A stretch of 64,000 nucleotides of DNA from Dankookia rubra (GCF_004355005.1 NZ_SMSJ01000027.1:1-64000), one strand, 5' to 3'; positions 8,615-17,393 are shown, counted from the first letter of the stretch. A program made the numbers and translations. Notes: a model not told the origin generated them from the sequence alone.

Positions 8615-9259
8615 CTACCGGTCGGGATAGTCCCGGCCCAGCCGCGGCCTGTAGGCGGGCAGGGACCAGCCGCGCCGGATCGCCACGGCGCGGATGCCGA
8701 AGGCGACCGCCATGCCGGCCAGCAGCGCCGGGTCGCGCCAAACGCCCTCGACCCGCAGCAGCACGTAGACGGCGGCACCGGCCAGCGCCGCGAGCGCATA
8801 GATTTCCTTCCGCAGCAGCAGCGGGATCTCGTTGCAGATCACGTCGCGGGCGACGCCGCCGAAGGTCGCGGTGACGACGCCGAGCAGCACCGCCGCCCAG
8901 GGCCTGGCGCCGGCCAGCAGGGCAATCTCCGCCCCCAGCACGGCGAAGAGCGCGAGGCCGACCGCATCGGCCCAGAGCAGCGCGCGGAAGCGGCTCTCGA
9001 TCCGGTGGGCGGTGAAGAAGACCGCCACGGCCACGCTGCTGGCCACCGCCAGCCAGGTCGGGTCGCGCAGCCAGAAGGGCGGGGTGCGGCCGAGCAGCAG
9101 GTCGCGCAGCGTGCCGCCGCCGAAGCCGGTGACCGCGGCGATCAGGATGAAGCCGACCGCATCCATCCGCTTGCGCGAGGCGACCAGCGCACCGGAGGCG
9201 GCGAAGACCGCGATGCCCGCGAGGTCCAGCCAGCGCAGCAGGGCGTCGAGCGCGGTCAC
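8615..9259 (-). CDS. TRIC/YicG-family (UPF0126) membrane protein
   Basis: A 214-residue membrane protein with two tandem glycine-rich three-helix units. The first has 'GFGGGTLRDLLLGRTPPFWL', the second 'TFGGVARDVICNEIPLLLRKEIY', which are diagnostic of the YicG/UPF0126 family of trimeric intracellular cation channel homologues. These form K+-permeable trimers; the physiological role in bacteria is unclear. The GTG start at 9259 sits next to the stop of the PepSY-TM gene (stop 9261-9263), so the two are probably translationally coupled. It is convergent with the sugar transferase, with five bases between them. Confidence 0.85.
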   Translation of the reverse strand: MTALDALLRWLDLAGIAVFAASGALVASRKRMDAVGFILIAAVTGFGGGTLRDLLLGRTPPFWLRDPTWLAVASSVAVAVFFTAHRIESRFRALLWADAVGLALFAVLGAEIALLAGARPWAAVLLGVVTATFGGVARDVICNEIPLLLRKEIYALAALAGAAVYVLLRVEGVWRDPALLAGMAVAFGIRAVAIRRGWSLPAYRPRLGRDYPDR

Positions 9260-9260
9260 C

Positions 9261-10313
9261 TCAATCCCGCAGCGCCCGCCGTGCCGTCCGCGCCCGCCAC
9301 CACATCGCCAGGCCGAAATAGCCGAGCGCCAGCGGCAGCAGTCCGAGCAGCACCACGAAGATGCGGTGCGGCAGGCCGAAGGCGGTGCCGGCATGCAGCG
9401 CGGTGAACCAGGCGCCGAGCCGCCCGGCCGGATGCGGCAGCGCGACGGTCAGGGCGCCGGTCGCGGTCTCCACCGTCACGACCTGCTCCTCGCCCGGCCA
9501 GGCCTTTGGCGGTGCGAAGGCCATGGTGACCCGGCCCGTCTCGCCCGGCGGGTCGAGCCAGACCAGGTGCCAGCCGGGCCGCGCCGCCTCGGCAAGGGCG
9601 AGCGCCCCGGCCAGGTCCACCCGGCCGTCGCCCGGCACCGGCGGCGGCTGCGGCGTGGCGTGGGTGACGCGGTAGAGCAGCCGCTGGGTGGTTTGCGGGA
9701 AGGACAGCGCCAGTCCGGTGCCGACCGCGACCAGCAGGGGCAGCAGGGCGCGCAGGGCGAGCGCGGTGTGCAGGTTGGCCAGCCGCCGCCGGCCGCGCAG
9801 CCCGGCCCTGGAGAAGACCCTCTCCCGCCAGGAGACCACGGAGGGCCAGGCGGCGAGGACCAGCCCCGCCAGCAGCAGCCCCAGCACCGGCAGGCCGAGG
9901 AAGCCGACGAAGCGCTCGCCGTTCCGGATCAGCAGGTTGCGGTGCAAATTGTAGGCGGTGTGGATCAGTTGCCCGCCCCAGCGTACCTCGCCCAGCACGG
10001 CGCCGGTGGCTGGGTCGAGGTGCAGGCTGGTGCGGCCGCCTGTCGCCAAGCGGAAATCGGCGCGGAAGCTCTCGCCCGGGGCGGTCGGCGGATGGACGCG
10101 GAGCGGGCCGCCATCGGCCTCGGGCAGCGCTGCCGCGGCGGCCTCGACCAGGGCGGGTAGCGGCAGGAAGGGACCACCGGTAGGCGCGGCGACATGCCGC
10201 GTTTCGATCTCCGGCATGAAGGCCATGAGCGCGCCGGTCAGGCCGAGCAGGACGAACCAGGCGCCGACGCCCAGCCCGAGCCAGCGGTGCAGGCGCCGCA
10301 GGAGCTTCGCCAT
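9261..10313 (-). CDS. PepSY-associated TM-helix domain protein
   Basis: A 350-residue inner-membrane protein of the PepSY-TM family, often linked to siderophore utilisation or ferric reduction. The N-terminal 'LRRLHRWLGLGVGAWFVLLGLTGALMAF' helix is the family hallmark. Three further membrane segments (about 140-165, 190-215 and 315-340) flank periplasmic PepSY-like regions. Conserved His in 'RLHRW', 'LHRNLLI', 'ANLHTALAL' and 'ALHAG' could bind haem or metal. It lies six bases downstream of an MFS gene and is coupled to the TRIC-like gene, suggesting one leftward transcript. Confidence 0.8.
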   Translation of the reverse strand: MAKLLRRLHRWLGLGVGAWFVLLGLTGALMAFMPEIETRHVAAPTGGPFLPLPALVEAAAAALPEADGGPLRVHPPTAPGESFRADFRLATGGRTSLHLDPATGAVLGEVRWGGQLIHTAYNLHRNLLIRNGERFVGFLGLPVLGLLLAGLVLAAWPSVVSWRERVFSRAGLRGRRRLANLHTALALRALLPLLVAVGTGLALSFPQTTQRLLYRVTHATPQPPPVPGDGRVDLAGALALAEAARPGWHLVWLDPPGETGRVTMAFAPPKAWPGEEQVVTVETATGALTVALPHPAGRLGAWFTALHAGTAFGLPHRIFVVLLGLLPLALGYFGLAMWWRARTARRALRD

Positions 10314-10319
10314 GCAGCC

Positions 10320-11540
10320 CTACTCGGCCGGAACCGCTTCCGGCGCCCGTGCCGCACGGGCCGATCCCTGGGCGCTGCCGGCGCAAAGCAGCGAGAGCCC
10401 GAGCAGCCCGGCCACCACCGGCAGCACCAGCCCGGGATGCCCCATGTCGATGAGGAAGCCGAGCGGCACCGGGGTGATGGCGGAACCCAGGGGAAGGCCG
10501 GAGGAAACGAAGCCGAAGACCTTCCCGATCTGCCCGGGCGGGCAGGCATCTTTCAGCATGACGTCGCGCGGGGTGCGGGAGGTGCCGAGCGCCAGGCCAG
10601 CGCAGATCGCGACGACCGGCAGCGCGGCCTCCGGCAGGGGCATCAGGCCGGGCAGCAGCAGCAGCGCCATGGCGACGAGGGTCAGCACGCTGACCATGCC
10701 GAAGAGGTTGCGCTTCGACTTGTCGGCGATCCAGCCGCCGACCAGCGTGCCGCAGGTGGCGCCGATCATGTAGCCGGTGAGCGCCGCGGAGGCGACCAGC
10801 ACCGGCGTGCCCCAGAGCTTGCCGAGGACGGTGACAAGCCAGGACTGAATGCCCGAGCCGGCCATCGAGGAAAGCAGGAAGAAGGCGAAGAACAGCAGCA
10901 TGGGACGGCTGAGCAGCAATTCCCGCCCGCCCGGCCCGTCCTCCTTCATCCTATGCTTGGCCTGGTCGCGCAGCACGCCGCTCTGCAGCAGGATGGCGGC
11001 GACCACGGGGATGCCGAGCAGCCCGACGGTCAGCAGCGCCATGCGCCAGTCCATCAGCGTGAGCAGCAGGGCGATGACTGGCGGGGCGAGGGCGAAGCCG
11101 AGATTGCCGGTGAAGGTGTGCAGCGCGAAGGCGCGGCCGAGGAAGCCCTTGCTGATGCTGCCGGCCATGATGGCGTAGTCGGCGGGGTGGATGACGCTGT
11201 TGCCGATGCCGGACAGCACGGCCAGCGGCAGGATCATCCAGAAGGCCGGCGCGAAGGCCATGGCGGAGACCGAGAGCGCCATCAGCAGGGTGCCGCCGAC
11301 GAGGAAGGGCCGCGCGCCCCAGCGGTCCACCCAGAAGCCGACCGGGGTCTGCAGCAGGGCGGTGGTGCCGCTCATCAGCGCGACGGAAAGGCCGAGCGTG
11401 GCGTAGGAGACATCGAATTCCTGGCGCCACACCAGGAAGAGCGGCGGCAGGCACAGCATGTAGAAGTGCGAGAGGAAATGGCCGGTGCCGATCAGCGCGA
11501 CGATGCGCGCGTCGCGGGCGGGCGGCGGCTCAGGCGGCAT
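10320..11540 (-). CDS. MFS transporter
   Basis: A 406-residue, twelve-helix major facilitator. The loop 2-3 motif appears as 'GFWVDRWGARPFLVGG', and a central hydrophilic loop ('RDQAKHRMKEDGPGGRELL') separates the halves. The N-terminal 'IGTGHFLSHFYMLCLPPLF' resembles the FsrA/YfnA-like group of drug or small-molecule exporters. The substrate cannot be deduced. It is the first gene of the leftward MFS, PepSY-TM, TRIC-like run (gaps of six bases and an overlap). Confidence 0.85.
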   Translation of the reverse strand: MPPEPPPARDARIVALIGTGHFLSHFYMLCLPPLFLVWRQEFDVSYATLGLSVALMSGTTALLQTPVGFWVDRWGARPFLVGGTLLMALSVSAMAFAPAFWMILPLAVLSGIGNSVIHPADYAIMAGSISKGFLGRAFALHTFTGNLGFALAPPVIALLLTLMDWRMALLTVGLLGIPVVAAILLQSGVLRDQAKHRMKEDGPGGRELLLSRPMLLFFAFFLLSSMAGSGIQSWLVTVLGKLWGTPVLVASAALTGYMIGATCGTLVGGWIADKSKRNLFGMVSVLTLVAMALLLLPGLMPLPEAALPVVAICAGLALGTSRTPRDVMLKDACPPGQIGKVFGFVSSGLPLGSAITPVPLGFLIDMGHPGLVLPVVAGLLGLSLLCAGSAQGSARAARAPEAVPAE

Positions 11541-11635
11541 GCCGGGCGGGGCTCCGTGGTCTGCGATGACGCGAAACTGCGCCGCCGGCCGGACGGGGTC
11601 AATGCGAAGCTGGCACCGCTCGCGCGGAGGTTGGG

Positions 11636-12153
11636 TCAGGTGGTGAGCGGCGGCGGGAACCAGTTCTCGGCCAGGACCTCGGTGTTGAGGTCAACATAAG
11701 GCCCGGCGGGGTCGGGCAGCAGCGCCATCACCGACGGGCTATCGAACTGATCGAGGTCTAGGTCCCGCCGCAGGGATCCCGCTGCACGGGACCGAAGGGG
11801 TCGCCGGCGAGCTCGGTCCGGGCGGCCCGGAAGGAGGGGTTCTCCGCAAAGACATCGCGGAGTTGGTCGCGGAAGCCGTTCACTTCCTTCTTCCAGCGGC
11901 GCTCGGACTGGCGGTCGGGATGCAGGCGCAGCTTCAGCAGATGCTGGATCACATGCAGCGGCAGGCTGCGGGCGGCGCGCCGCTGAAACTCGCCCGAGTC
12001 CTCGATCTCCTCGGCGAGGTGGTTGAGGTCGAGCGCATTCGGACGCAGCGCCTCCGGCCAGGCGCGTAGAAGGGCCGCCCGGTCCTGGGTGCAGGCATAG
12101 AAGTCGCATTCGTGGAGCCAGGCGGCCTCGGACATGGAAAAGACGACAGGCAT
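11636..12153 (-). pseudogene. DUF29-family protein, frameshifted near the C-terminus
   Basis: The N-terminal 120 or so residues match DUF29: 'DFYACTQDRAALLRA', 'DLNHLAEEIEDSGEFQRR', 'HVIQHLLKLRLHPDRQ'. Reading then ends early at 11758 after 'GPVQRDPCGGT'. The expected C-terminal DUF29 pattern ('LRRDLDLDQFDSPSV' through 'EVLAENWFPPP') continues in another frame to a stop at 11636. A single extra base around 11770-11785 explains the break. DUF29 proteins are abundant in cyanobacteria and Acetobacteraceae and their function is unknown. The truncated 131-residue product may still be made, but the gene looks inactivated. Confidence 0.65.
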
Positions 12154-12174
12154 GCCGCGGGCCGATTTCCGCGC

Positions 12175-13062
12175 TCACGCCGCGGCGGCCAGGTCGGCGG
12201 CCGAGAGGCTCTCCCGCAGGAAGCGCATCAGCGGCTCGGCCAGCGGGTTCTGTCCAGCCGCGTCGCCGAAGAGGCACATCTCGACCGTCCCGAGCGCCGG
12301 CAGGCCCGGCACCTCGGCGAGCCCCGGCGGCAGCCCGCCGCGGCCGAGCACGGTCAGCGCGAAGCCGGCCTGCGCGGCGGCCGCGACGCCGAGAAGGCTG
12401 GCCGAGGTATAGACGACCTCGAAGGCGAGACCTGCCCGGGCCAGCGCCGCCAGCGCGCGGTCGCGGAACATGCAGCCGGGGGGCAGCATCGCCAGGGGCA
12501 GGGGGCGCTCCTCCGGCGCCTGCCAGTCCGGGGCGGCAACCCAGACCACGCTCTCGGTCCAGATCGGCCGGCCGGCCGTCTCGCCGTCCCGCCGCTTGCC
12601 GAGCACCAGGTCGAGCGCGCCCTTCTCCTGCGCCGACCGCAGTTCGTGGCTGCGGCCGACCTCCACCTCCAGCCGCACCTCCGGCCAGGTGCGGGCGAAG
12701 CGGGCGAGCAGGGGGGCCAGGTTGCGCGGGACGAAATGGTCGGCGACGCCCAGCCGGAACCGCCCGGCAACCGGCGGTGCCACCAGCCGGCGCACCGCCT
12801 CGTCGTTCAGCGCCAGGATGCGGCGGGCGTAGGCCAGCAGGGTCTCGCCGTCGCGGGTCAGGGCGATCGAGCGGCTGGTGCGTTCGAAAACCCGGCGCTG
12901 CACCAGATCCTCGAGCCGCTTCACCTTCAGGCTGACGGCGGACTGGGTGAGGCCGAGCGCCTGGCCGGCAGCGGTGAAGCCGCCGCGTTCCGCCACGGCG
13001 ACGAAGCCGCGGAGCAGGTCGAGGTCGAGGTCGGGAATGCGCATGGCATGAGGATCGCTCAT
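12175..13062 (-). CDS. LysR-family transcriptional regulator
   Basis: A 295-residue LTTR. The N-terminal winged helix-turn-helix covers about residues 9-68 ('GGFTAAGQALGLTQSAVSLKVKRLEDLV'), and a periplasmic-binding-protein-like effector domain follows from about residue 95. The phrase 'LGVADHFVPRNLAPLLARF' and the 'CMFRDRAL' motif place it near the group that regulates divergently placed oxidoreductases. The ATG at 13044 ('MRIPDLDLDLL') is an alternative start. It is flanked by same-strand genes, so an obvious divergent target is missing. Confidence 0.88.
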   Translation of the reverse strand: MSDPHAMRIPDLDLDLLRGFVAVAERGGFTAAGQALGLTQSAVSLKVKRLEDLVQRRVFERTSRSIALTRDGETLLAYARRILALNDEAVRRLVAPPVAGRFRLGVADHFVPRNLAPLLARFARTWPEVRLEVEVGRSHELRSAQEKGALDLVLGKRRDGETAGRPIWTESVVWVAAPDWQAPEERPLPLAMLPPGCMFRDRALAALARAGLAFEVVYTSASLLGVAAAAQAGFALTVLGRGGLPPGLAEVPGLPALGTVEMCLFGDAAGQNPLAEPLMRFLRESLSAADLAAAA

Positions 13063-13096
13063 GCCATGCGCGGGTTCAAGAAGCGGTCGCTATGGA

Positions 13097-13882
13097 TTAG
13101 ACGTCCTCGTCGTCGAACCCGCCGCCCGAGGCGTCGTCATAGCCGGCATTGCCGGTATCGAAGCCGCCATTGTCGAAGCCGCCGCCGGTCGCGTCGTCGG
13201 GCAAGGCACTGGCATCCTGCCCGCCGCCGCCCCAGCCCTGGTCGGCCGCCGCGGTGCCGGGATCGGTCCAGGGGGAGGAGGTCGGCACGGCTTCCTGGCC
13301 GAAGCCGCCGGCGCCCTCAAAGCCTGCCGCCTGAGCGGCGCCGCCATGGCCCGACAGGGCGCCCATCAGCATGTTGCCGAGCACCATGCCGCCGGCGACG
13401 CCGGCCGCGGTGGTCAGCGCGGTGCCGAGGAAGCCCGAGCCGCCACGTCCCTGCTGCAGCATCCCCGGATTGTAGCCCGGCGGGTAGACCGGCTGCGGCG
13501 GCGGTGCCATGCGCGGCTGCGGCCGGGCGCCGCCGCCGAACATGCCGCCGAAGAGCCCGCCGCGCGACTGCTGCGAGGCCTGCGCCTGGGACTGGGCGTT
13601 CTGCACCTCCCATTCCAGCTGGCGGATGCGGTTCTGCGCCTCGACCAGCGCCGCTTCCTGCACGAAGGCGGTCTGGGTGATGCGGTAGCGCGCCTCGGGG
13701 TAGCGGTTGAAAAGGTCGTTGATCAGCGTATCCGCCTCGCGGTCGACCGGCGGCAGCGGCGGCCGGGCCTGGGTGGCCGGCACGCTGCTGCTACCCCAGG
13801 GGCTGGCGGCGGCGGGGGCGGGCGCCGCGCCGGCAACCCGTTCGACATACTGGGTGATGATGCGGCGCTCTTCGTCGTTCAT
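13097..13882 (-). CDS. DUF2076-domain protein
   Basis: A 261-residue protein with the DUF2076 features. There is an N-terminal segment beginning 'MNDEERRIITQYVERV', a central 'YRITQTAFVQEAALVEAQNRIRQLE' helix (about residues 60-90), and a long Gly/Pro/Gln-rich low-complexity region with a hydrophobic patch ('GTALTTAAGVAGGMVLGNML'). It ends in an acidic Gly/Asp tail ('GGGFDDEDV'). The function is unknown; members are thought to associate with membranes or periplasm. The low-complexity tail consists of repeated GGGFD/GGFDN units. Confidence 0.85.
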   Translation of the reverse strand: MNDEERRIITQYVERVAGAAPAPAAASPWGSSSVPATQARPPLPPVDREADTLINDLFNRYPEARYRITQTAFVQEAALVEAQNRIRQLEWEVQNAQSQAQASQQSRGGLFGGMFGGGARPQPRMAPPPQPVYPPGYNPGMLQQGRGGSGFLGTALTTAAGVAGGMVLGNMLMGALSGHGGAAQAAGFEGAGGFGQEAVPTSSPWTDPGTAAADQGWGGGGQDASALPDDATGGGFDNGGFDTGNAGYDDASGGGFDDEDV

Positions 13883-14008
13883 GGGTCCTCGGTCTCCCCT
13901 TGGCCGGGCGGGGCGGAGCGGATCACCGGAAGGTCCCGCCGGCCATGCGCCCGCGACGTGGCCCGGCGCGCTCCGGCTTTCAAGCTGGTCGCGGGGGTAA
14001 AATGAATT

Positions 14009-14428
14009 TCAGGCAATCTTTGCCGGCAGGCCAAGCCGGCGCCACTCGATCACCGGGCAACGGTCCTGCACGAAGCGCAGCCCCGCGGCGCGCGCCCGCG
14101 CCCCCGCCGCGTCGTCGACGACGCCGAGCTGCAACCAGACCGTGCGGGCGCCGAGGCGGATCGCCTCGTCCACCACGGCGCCGGCCTCCTCGCTGCGGCG
14201 GAAGACGTCGACCATGTCGAGCGGCGCGGCGTCCTCCAGCGCGGCCACCACCGGCGCGCCGTGCAGGCTGCGCCCGGCGATGCCCGGATTGACCGGGGTG
14301 ATGGCATAGCCGCGGTCCACAAGGAAGCCGCTGACGCCATGACTTGGCCGCACCGGCCGGTCGGAGGCACCGACCACGGCGATGCGCCGGGTGGTCAGCA
14401 GGATGTCGCGGATCTCATCATCGGTCAT
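14009..14428 (-). CDS. CoA-binding domain protein (YccU-like)
   Basis: A 139-residue single-domain Rossmann protein of the CoA_binding_2 family. Visible motifs are 'RRIAVVGASDRPVRPSHGVSGFL' (nucleotide-binding loop), 'GYAITPVNPGIAG', 'LDMVDVFRRSEEAG', 'VWLQLGVVDDAAGA' and 'DRCPVIEWRRL'. Members bind CoA or acyl-CoA and may act in regulation or protein acylation. Length and order are normal for the family. The downstream side faces the DUF2076 gene 127 bases away. Confidence 0.88.
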   Translation of the reverse strand: MTDDEIRDILLTTRRIAVVGASDRPVRPSHGVSGFLVDRGYAITPVNPGIAGRSLHGAPVVAALEDAAPLDMVDVFRRSEEAGAVVDEAIRLGARTVWLQLGVVDDAAGARARAAGLRFVQDRCPVIEWRRLGLPAKIA

Positions 14429-14476
14429 GGCAAAGGTTCCTCTCCGTCGGCGCCAACGCGCCAGGGCCGCAACGGG

Positions 14477-15043
14477 TCAGAATTCTTCCAGCAGCCGGTC
14501 GGCGATGCCGTTGGCCCGGAGCGCATGCCAGCAGGTCGCGGCATTGATGGCGATCACCGACTTCGATGTCGCGCACCACGCCGAAGCCCATCTCGCCGAA
14601 ATACCGCGCGACCTCGGCATTCATCACCGGCCAGTAGGGCGACAGCACGGCGATCCGCTTCACCCCGCCATAGGCGTGCAGCGCGGCGGTGCAGGCATGG
14701 CTGCCGAGGCTGATGCCGAGGCCGGAGACCTCCCCGACCGAGCGGCTGAAGGCATCCGCCCCCATGCGCCGCCGAAGAAGGTGACCGCCGGTATGCCCAT
14801 GACGAGGTAGTCGGGCGCGCAGGTCATCACGCTGCGGACCGCGTCGAGCACGTTGCCGCCGATGACCTCGATCCCGGCGCGGAAGCTCTCGTCGCTGACC
14901 GCATCGGCATTCCGGGTGTAGATGCGGCTGTAGTGGTTGGTCACGCCGACCGGCCGCAGCGCGTCGAAGTCCGGCTGCACGATGGTGTTGGTGGAGGGGC
15001 CCATAACGCCGGATTTCCGCCGCCAGCCCAGCATGTCGCGCAT
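14477..15043 (-). pseudogene. Asp/Glu racemase-family (maleate isomerase/arylmalonate decarboxylase-like) pseudogene
   Basis: Pieces of one gene lie in different frames. The N-terminal part starts 'MRDMLGWRRKSGVMGPSTNT' and runs to 'MGIPAVTFFGGA'. The next part, 'GADAFSRSVGEVSGLGISLGSHAC' to 'YFGEMGFGVVRDIEV', needs a one-base shift near 14775. The last part, 'VIAINAATCWHALRANGIADRLLEEF' to a stop at 14477-14479, needs another shift near 14565 and joins with about 40-45 residues missing compared with intact relatives (about 240-250 residues). Intact enzymes use two Cys to isomerise maleate or racemise acids; one lies in 'GSHAC'. This copy is clearly decayed. Confidence 0.8.
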
Positions 15044-15113
15044 CGGCCCGATCCCCTTCGCCCGGCGGCGGCATCCTGCCATGGGCGGGGAAACCAGCTA
15101 GCGGGCACTTGCA

Positions 15114-15124
15114 GGGGGGGGGGG
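15114..15124. repeat. Homopolymer tract of eleven G
   Basis: Eleven consecutive G residues lie between the racemase-family pseudogene and the tRNA. They are flanked by a short imperfect direct repeat ('GGGCACTTGCAGGGG' and 'GGGCACTCGCAGGGG'). Such tracts are prone to slippage in replication and in sequencing. Confidence 0.85.
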
Positions 15125-15177
15125 CACTCGCAGGGGACGCTTGCCAGCGCGCGCGCCAATGGGCATCACACGCCCAT

Positions 15178-15250
15178 GGGCCTGTAGCTCAATGGTCAGA
15201 GCGGACCGCTCATAACGGTTTGGTTGCAGGTTCGAGTCCTGCCGGGCCCA
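15178..15250 (+). tRNA. tRNA with CAT anticodon, probably tRNA-Ile2 (lysidine-type)
   Basis: A complete cloverleaf can be drawn over 73 bases. The acceptor stem is GGGCCTG/CGGGCCC with discriminator A, the D arm is GCTC...GAGC, the anticodon stem is GACCG/CGGTT with loop CTCATAA, and the T arm is GCAGG TTCGAGT CCTGC. The anticodon is CAT. The body, starting GGGCCTGTAGCTCAATGG, looks like alphaproteobacterial tRNA-Ile with a CAT anticodon converted to lysidine by TilS, rather than elongator or initiator Met. That identity is from memory of the family. The 3' CCA is not encoded. A G-U pair sits at the base of the anticodon stem. Confidence 0.9.
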
Positions 15251-15297
15251 TGTTCCTTGTCTGCCGGGCGAGTCGGTCCAGGCCTCCGCGGCACCTG

Positions 15298-16038
15298 TCA
15301 CGTGAACTGCATGCCGCCATTCACCTGGACCGTCTGCCCCGTCATGAAGGCATTGCCGGCGACCATCAGCACGGCCTGCGCCACCTCCTCGGCAGTGCCG
15401 AGCCGGCCCATCGGAACCTTCCTCGCGTAGTCCTCCGAGCCCGCGCGGACCATGTCGGTCTCGATGAGGGACGGCGCCACGGCGTTCACCGTGATGCCGG
15501 CCTGCACCAGCCGCGCGGCATAGCCCCGCGTCAGCCCCTCCATCCCCGCCTTCGAGGCATTGTAGTGCACCCCGATCACCCCGCTGCCACGCGCGGCGCC
15601 GGAGGAGATGTTGACCACCCGGCCCCAGCCGCGCGCCCGCATCCCGGGCAGCACCGCCTGGGTGCAGAGCCAGGCGGATTTCAGGTTCACCGCCAGGGTG
15701 CGATCGAACTCCGCCTCGGTCAGCGCCTCGATGTCGCGGCGGAGCGCGATGCCGGCGTTGTTGACCAGCAGGTCGATCGGGCCGAGCCCGGCCTCGATCC
15801 GGGCCATCATGGCGGTGACGGCGGCGCCCTCGGCGACATCGGCGGCGACCGCGAGCGCGCGGCGGCCCAGGCCGCGGATGGCGGCGGCGGCCGCCTCGGC
15901 TTCCGCCGCGCGCTCGCGGTAGTTCACCGCGACATCGGCCCCCGCTTCGGCCAGGGCCAGCGCCACGGCGCGGCCGATCCCGCGGGAGGCGCCGGTGACG
16001 AGGGCGACGCGCCCGGCGAGGTCGGGTCCGGTTGCCAT
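15298..16038 (-). CDS. SDR-family oxidoreductase (FabG-like)
   Basis: A 246-residue classical short-chain dehydrogenase. The cofactor-binding TGxxxGxG motif is at residues 15-22 ('TGASRGIG'), 'NNAG' follows in the middle, and the catalytic Ser and Tyr-x3-Lys appear as 'ISSG' and 'YNASK'. The C-terminus 'FMTGQTVQVNGGMQFT' is typical of FabG. The RNY pattern ('NYRERAAEAE') after the second strand favours NADPH. The ATG sits four bases past the stop of the CoA-transferase gene, so both probably serve one CoA-linked catabolic step. Confidence 0.9.
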   Translation of the reverse strand: MATGPDLAGRVALVTGASRGIGRAVALALAEAGADVAVNYRERAAEAEAAAAAIRGLGRRALAVAADVAEGAAVTAMMARIEAGLGPIDLLVNNAGIALRRDIEALTEAEFDRTLAVNLKSAWLCTQAVLPGMRARGWGRVVNISSGAARGSGVIGVHYNASKAGMEGLTRGYAARLVQAGITVNAVAPSLIETDMVRAGSEDYARKVPMGRLGTAEEVAQAVLMVAGNAFMTGQTVQVNGGMQFT

Positions 16039-16042
16039 GGCG

Positions 16043-17194
16043 TCAGCCCTCCTGCGCCGCGAGCCAGGCGCGGATCTCCGCGTCATGCTCGCCGAGATCG
16101 GGGGCGCGGCGGCGGATGGTGGCGGGCGTCCCCTCCAGCCGCACCGGCGGCGCCAGGTGCGGCAGGCTGCCGCGTTCGCCATCCTCGAAAGGCACCACCA
16201 GGCCGCGCGCCCGGCCCTGCGGATGTGCCAGCGCCTCGTCGTAGGAGAGCACCGGCTCGGAGGGGATGCCGGCCGCGCCGAAGGCCTCCAGCCATTGCGC
16301 GCTCGGCCGTTGCGCCAGCGCCGCCTGCAGGATCCCGACCAGCGCGGCATTGTTGGCGACGCGGTCGGCATTCGTCCGGAATCGCGCATCCTCCGTCAGC
16401 TCCGGCCGGCCGACGATGCCGCAGAGCGCCCGCCAGAACTTCTCCTTCGAGGCGCCGAGCGTCAGGTAGCCGTCCTGCGTGCGGAAGACGCGGTAGGGCG
16501 CCGAGCCGCGGTGCAGTTGCCCGAGCCGCTGCGGCCGCGTGCCATGGGCGAAGACATGCGCGGCCTCGTAGACGCCGAGCGAGACCCCGGCCTCGAACAG
16601 CGACTGGTCGATCCGCTGGCCCAGTCCCGTGCGGTGCCGCGCCTGCACCGCGCCGAGCACGGCGACCGCGGCATACATCCCGGCCGTGACATCGGTGATG
16701 GCGATCGGCAGGCGGTATGGCTCGCCCTCCGCCGGACCGTTGCCGGCCATCAGCCCCGACATGCCCTGCGCCATCATGTCGAGCCCGCCATGCTCCGCCC
16801 ACGGCCCGGTCTGGCCGAAGCCGGAGATCGAGCACCAGATCAGCCGCGGGTTCGCGGCATGCAGCGCCTCCCAGCCGAGGCCGAGCCGGTCCAGCGTGCC
16901 GGGGCGGAAATTCTCGACCAGAATATCGGCCCGCGCCGCGAGCCGCCGGACAAAGCCGACGTCCTCGGCCTGCTTCAGGTCGGCGGTGGCGCTGCGCTTG
17001 TTGCGGTTCCAGACGGCGAAGGGCTGGCTGCGTCCTTCCACGAAGGGCGGCATGCGGCGGGCATCGTCGCCGCCATCCGGCCGCTCCACCTTGATGACCT
17101 CGGCGCCCATGTCGCCGAGCAGCATGGTGCAGTAGGGGCCGGAGAGAAAATTCGTCAGGTCGAGCACCACCAGCCCGTCGAGCGCCGCCTGCAT
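16043..17194 (-). CDS. CaiB/BaiF-family (class III) CoA transferase
   Basis: A 383-residue enzyme of the formyl-CoA/carnitine CoA transferase family, which moves CoA between organic acids through an aspartyl-CoA anhydride. N-terminal 'LDGLVVLDLTNFLSGPYCTMLLGDMGAEVIKVE' is diagnostic. The expected catalytic Asp is in 'AITDVTAGMYAAVAVLGA', and 'SISGFGQTGPWAEHGGLD' is also seen. Start ATG 17194 has GGAAGG upstream; an in-frame extension to 17281 exists but looks non-coding. It is co-transcribed with the SDR downstream. Confidence 0.92.
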   Translation of the reverse strand: MQAALDGLVVLDLTNFLSGPYCTMLLGDMGAEVIKVERPDGGDDARRMPPFVEGRSQPFAVWNRNKRSATADLKQAEDVGFVRRLAARADILVENFRPGTLDRLGLGWEALHAANPRLIWCSISGFGQTGPWAEHGGLDMMAQGMSGLMAGNGPAEGEPYRLPIAITDVTAGMYAAVAVLGAVQARHRTGLGQRIDQSLFEAGVSLGVYEAAHVFAHGTRPQRLGQLHRGSAPYRVFRTQDGYLTLGASKEKFWRALCGIVGRPELTEDARFRTNADRVANNAALVGILQAALAQRPSAQWLEAFGAAGIPSEPVLSYDEALAHPQGRARGLVVPFEDGERGSLPHLAPPVRLEGTPATIRRRAPDLGEHDAEIRAWLAAQEG

Positions 17195-17393
17195 CGGACC
17201 CTTCCCCATTTTGCCGCAGGGTCGGGGCCACGGTGCGGGGCTGTCAAGCCGGGCGCCCTCCGCGCCCGCGGTCATCGGCATGCCGCATCGCGCCGGGCCG
17301 GACCGGGACCCCTGCGGTGCCGGCCTGACCTGCGCCGCGGATGCGCTATGCTGTGTCGGTCATCGCAGCCGCCACCGGAAGGACAGCACGCCG

